Of a DNA stretch of 11,452 nt, positions 8,143-11,452 are shown piece after piece. The DNA comes from Dipetalonema caudispina (taxonomy: Eukaryota > Nematoda > Chromadorea > Rhabditida > Onchocercidae): the NCBI GenBank assembly GCA_013365325.1, contig JABVXV010000734.1, positions 1 to 11,452 of the forward strand. Reading direction: 5' to 3'. The notes below the pieces were generated by a model that saw nothing but the letters and a program-made list of their open reading frames with translations, was not told where the DNA came from and ran no database searches. How positions within the stretch are numbered: position 1 is the stretch's first letter; each line of letters starts with the position of its first letter. The translations under genes were made by a program, and so were the position numbers.

Positions 8143-8171
8143 CACGTCTTTTCTCTTGACGTGGTTCACGT
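8143..8171. promoter_or_regulatory. Cluster of three ACGTG half-sites
   Basis: CACGTC (8143-8148), GACGTG (8158-8163) and CACGT (8167-8171) form two nested inverted repeats in otherwise AT-rich DNA. The middle one reads TGACGTGG on the plus strand (8157-8164), which matches the XBP1/ATF6-type unfolded-protein-response element. It is about 1.05 kb upstream of the ZP gene. Confidence 0.3.
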
Positions 8172-8330
8172 TTATTACGCTTGGTTTTAGATATACTAAT
8201 TGTGTACATTTTACGTATTATATACTGTGTACTTTATCATTCTACTCTTAATATAAGAGTTTATCTTGCCGAATATATGAACGATCAAACAATTGCTAAA
8301 TATGCTTCATTTTATTGTTATTTCTGATTT

Positions 8331-8371
8331 CAAGTATATGAGTACTTGTATATCCGAGTAAATGGTACTCG
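8331..8371. repeat. Tandem pair of related palindromes
   Basis: CAAGTA-N6-TACTTG (8331-8348) is followed six bases later by CGAGTA-N5-TACTCG (8355-8371). The arms are perfect in both and differ by one base between copies, suggesting a duplicated dyad-symmetric protein-binding site. Function unknown. Confidence 0.5.
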
Positions 8372-8779
8372 AAAGAAGTAAAGGAGTCAAAAAAGGATTA
8401 TATCAAATATGTAACTGAATATATGGGTGTTTGAAAATTAAATTGGAAAATAATTGAGATTTAACATCAAAATCAGTTCTTGTTGTAGGATAAATGTAAA
8501 AAAAAGTTGAGGTAACTAAGAGAAGATTGCATAATAACAGAATTAGTAAAGTAAAATTCACAAATATTTTTTAAAAACGAATTGGATAGAAAACATTGTC
8601 ATAGCTAAAATTTATAATAGATAGACGAGAGTACAAGAAATGAAATTTATCTATTTACATATCATTAGCAAATACAAGAATAAGAATGAGCCAAGGTAGT
8701 AATACGAAAATTTAAAAAATTTTTGAGTCAAAATTAGTTTCAATTTGAGCTGATTTCTGGCAAGGTTATCTGCTCCACC

Positions 8780-8818
8780 TTTTTTTTTTTTTTTTCTCTC
8801 ACTCTTCTTCTCTCTTTC
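8780..8818. repeat. Polypyrimidine tract
   Basis: A T16 run followed by CT-rich sequence. There is no exon downstream on the plus strand to make it a splice signal. Confidence 0.85.
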
Positions 8819-9627
8819 AAAAATTGGAAATAGATTTGCAACCTTGTACCATTTTAAAAGTAACTTTACATTGTATTGTATGTATAGAAGAAATTGATGT
8901 TAGGAAAAGAGTCGATATTGAAAAAAGGAATAAAATAAAAAAGAATTCATATGAAAGAAATTAATTGAAGAGAATGAAAATTAGCTAATTTATCGAATTA
9001 GAGCAACATTCGAAGATTTATGCAAACTATTTCATTATTACTAGAAATATCTACAATATCATAGTTTTATAAAAATATTCGCTAAATACTTATTAAAATT
9101 CTAAATTATACAAACAGATGAAATTTGCATGCTTTACTCGATCGATAGTTTGGACTTAATTTTAATATGCATATTATTGCATTATTTGCAGATTATTCAA
9201 TTAAGTGCTAAAAAATTAGCTGGAAAATTTGAATTTTATGATCGGAATTAATATCCTAATTAGTAATTGAAGAAAGGAAATTTAGAAAAATTTTTCTACA
9301 AAGAAGAATTTTTCGATCATAATAGAATGCTCCTTTACAGCCAACAAATGCATTATACAAAATGTATATTCAATGGCAAATTAGTAAATTAGATGAGAAA
9401 AGAAAATCTTTTGAAATTTCAAATTTTGAGAATTAAGCTTTAGAAATTTCAAGTTCAATGAATTCAAAATTGTTTCATTTTTACAAAAGGAAAGTACTGA
9501 GAATATAAAATTGGATTCAATCAACTGAAGCGATTATTAAAATCGAAATGCGCACAACAAGAATGATGCAATGCGATTAATTTTATGAGATACACTGAGA
9601 CATTTTTAATAACATAATCTATCGATG

Positions 9628-9656
<29 letters not shown>
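9628..9656. repeat. Poly(A) run of 29
   Basis: Uninterrupted A homopolymer. I see no flanking retroposon body or clear target-site duplication. Confidence 0.95.
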
Positions 9657-9658
<2 letters not shown>

Positions 9659-10360
9659 AAATGGCATAGATAGAAAAAAAAAGTAAGTTAAATTTTGCTC
9701 TTATAATAAAAATGATTAATTATGATATAATTACTTCCGATTTTAACGCTATCTATCCATTTTCCTATCTTCTCCTTTTTTTTTTTTTATTTAATTATTT
9801 CAAAGTTCAGAAAACTTTTTGACATCTAATTCAAATGTTTATTTTAGCAATTTATGCATAAAAATTAAAAAGATCGAAAAAAAAGTGATAATTTTGAGTT
9901 AAATGCATCAAATCAAACATTCATTTAAATATTGTTAGAGAAAACTATTACATCGTAAAGGTCACATTCATCATTTTCGAATTTAAATGTCATCTCATTG
10001 TGCAGAAAATAATATTATGACCTCTTTACTACTAAAACTTAAGATTTTCATACAAATCATTCTTTTTTGTGTTCTCGAATATTAGTCTTCCCATCGTAGA
10101 TACAAATGTGAGGTGTTCAACAATGGGCAGTGGTCATTATAGGCTGAAGGTCGAATGGCAAATAATGTTTGTCGGATATGAAGAATTTTATGACTACTTT
10201 CTATTGTTTTCCATTGATTGAATATTTTGAAGAAGGATAAGAGAATATTTCTAATTATTTCCTCCAAATACTAATCAAAGGTTGCTTTTAATATAGTACA
10301 TATAACTCAGACGAATATTTGACCTTTTAGTTTTATGAACAAAAGCTAAAGTTTCTGTTG

Positions 10361-10430
10361 AAAGGAAAAGGACGAAGTTTAGAGAGGGAAAAGATTGAAC
10401 AAATGAGAGGAAGCGGGGGAATAGAGGGAT
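10361..10430 (+). repeat. Purine-rich tract
   Basis: A G/A-rich block with GGG and GGGGG runs stands out from the AT background. The short open frames it creates on both strands are composition artefacts. It shares GGAAGCGGGG with the G-rich strand of intron 4. Confidence 0.7.
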
Positions 10431-10792
10431 GAAATTGGTAGGCAATAATTTCTTTTTAGATGAGTTCATGTTAAGGATGCCTTTGAAGAGGTGTATACAA
10501 TTAACCTTCAGATAAATGATTCTTAATGAGGGACAATAAAATACGAATATGTCTTGTAACAAAGAGTTCGGTATCAATAAACCACCAATAGCTACAACTT
10601 TACTAAAGTATCAGTCAAAAATATCAATTGAAAAAGTATGCTGAAAATGTTGTAACATAGCATAGGTATGAAACTATTACATTTTTTTTTCATTGTAACA
10701 TTTAATCTTATTTTAAAAATTTAAATGCTAACTTAAATTAATTAATATCATCAATCTTATCAGATCTCTGCAAAATAAGATTTCAACTGGAT

Positions 10793-10851
10793 GATTTTAC
10801 ACCTATATCATCCCCATAATGAATTTGTATGGATGATATTGGTGTAAAATC
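10793..10851 (+). ncRNA. Second candidate miRNA-like hairpin
   Basis: The 21-nt arms 10793-10813 and 10831-10851 match at 20 of 21 positions (GATTTTACACC against GGTGTAAAATC, one T-T mismatch, then ATATCATCC against GGATGATAT) around a 17-nt loop. Further out, ATTTCAA (10780-10786) can pair with TTGAAAT (10863-10869) across an asymmetric internal loop. The size fits a pre-miRNA; the strand cannot be decided from the pairing. It could equally be a small inverted repeat. Confidence 0.4.
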
Positions 10852-10869
10852 AATCTTCTTAATTTGAAA

Positions 10870-11258
10870 TATTTAAAGATAATAATTGAAAATGAATGGA
10901 ATTACTACTTTCAAGATCTCAATAATGAATTCAGTAATTCTGTCCAAAATTTACAAGAAATTGTTTTGACTCATACTTTAATTGACGTTACCTCATTATG
11001 AATGAAATGTTGTGATATAATTTATGATTTGACAAAAATGTGATCCATTTTAATTGCTCATTAAAAGCAAAACTAGTAAAATTATAAAGCAAATGTTTTC
11101 AGTAATTGATGGATGATATTGATAGTGTCATTTTATTTTAATACATCGCTTCATGAATTTAATTTTCCTTCTAACAGATAAGTTATATTTTAAAATTTGA
11201 CATGAAATAATTTTAAAAAAAAAAGACTCATTAGGTGATAATTGTCTGATTCGGTGGC

Positions 11259-11261
<3 letters not shown>
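10870..11261. other. AT-rich intergenic DNA, right part
   Basis: No gene supported. A 13-nt copy of ATGGATGATATTG at 11109-11121 repeats part of the 3' arm of the 10793-10851 hairpin. Confidence 0.5.
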
Positions 11262-11314
<53 letters not shown>

Positions 11315-11334
11315 GTAATAGTAATAGTAGTAGT
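11262..11334. repeat. (TAA)n microsatellite with degenerate TAG end
   Basis: Pure TAA units run from 11262 to about 11314, then interspersed TAG/TAA units to 11334. It is the reverse complement of the motif at the left edge of the window. Confidence 0.96.
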
Positions 11335-11452
11335 GACAATAGCGTAATTATCTCATGTAAAATTAATTTTTTTCAAATTTTGAAACTTACAATTGTTCAT
11401 TTCACTGCAGATTATTGTATTCTACATGTAATTTCTTTGGTGGTACATTTAA

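Larger units (their letters stand above)
8372..10330. other. AT-rich intergenic DNA, middle part
   Basis: No supported gene. It contains a 16-bp perfect palindrome (9283-9298), a 12-bp palindrome TTGAAATTTCAA (9411-9422) with GAAATTTCAA repeated at 9443, an octamer-like ATTTGCAT (9122-9129), and AGGTCA or TGACCT at 9959, 10018 and 10320. Open frames such as 10082-10267 (minus) lack any protein signature. Confidence 0.5.

Noticed and set aside
8500..8520. GTTGAGGTAACT resembling the exon-intron boundary of SL1 RNA
   Set aside because: The upstream 22-nt spliced-leader sequence and an Sm site are missing, so it is a chance match.
9628..9656. Poly(A) run as the tail of a retroposed gene
   Set aside because: No SINE, LINE or processed-gene body and no convincing target-site duplication around it.
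10331..10432. Plus-strand frame after TTTTAG reading FYEQKLKF and onward to a TGA
   Set aside because: Purine-rich DNA gives Lys/Arg/Glu/Gly peptides by default. No ATG context, partner exon or donor was found.
10275..10577. 100-residue minus-strand open frame
   Set aside because: Most of its length comes from the purine-rich tract, which lacks stops on this strand. I see no recognisable protein motif, and composition explains it.
11201..11345. Plus-strand open frame through the (TAA)n repeat reading poly-Ile
   Set aside because: No start codon, and the repeat simply lacks stops in that frame.

Overview
The window is AT-rich, low-complexity animal DNA, most likely from a nematode. The evidence is a ten-exon minus-strand gene with nematode-style splice acceptors (TTTCAG, TTTGCAG, TTTACAG), an acceptor-like TTTTTAG two bases before its start codon that looks like a spliced-leader trans-splice site, a cuticlin-type ZP domain, and an intron-containing tRNA-Ile(UAU). 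The AT richness and the long, AT-rich introns would suit a spirurid or filarial worm, but that is inference and I cannot name the species.

Layout. Positions 1-1000 are the downstream flank of the gene: a truncated (ATT)n microsatellite at 1-138, a strong 73-nt hairpin at 465-537, and AT-rich DNA. Positions 1001-7094 hold one complete gene on the minus strand, built from ten exons whose phases all match. It encodes a cuticlin-like ZP-domain membrane protein of about 586 residues: signal peptide, ZP-N with 4 cysteines, ZP-C with 8 cysteines, a long Ser/Thr/Asn-rich linker with a Thr-Thr-Thr-Ala minisatellite, an R-D-R-R furin-type site, one transmembrane helix and a short tail. Its large first intron carries a plus-strand tRNA-Ile(UAU) gene at 6089-6175, with its own 13-nt intron and a T4 terminator. 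Positions 7107-11452 are the upstream flank. I find no convincing second protein gene there. It holds candidate regulatory motifs (a GATA pair, AAGGTCA nuclear-receptor half-sites, an ACGTG cluster, paired palindromes), an exon-like or structured 72-bp island at 7368-7439, a second miRNA-like hairpin at 10793-10851, and an (AAT)n microsatellite at 11262-11334.

How it fits together. The gene looks like an apical extracellular-matrix or cuticle component made in epidermis, secreted as a transmembrane precursor and shed by proprotein convertase cleavage. The GATA and AAGGTCA motifs near its start and in intron 1 would fit epidermal, moult-linked transcription, but that is a hypothesis. The most promising unexplained signals are the two hairpins and the 7368-7439 island.
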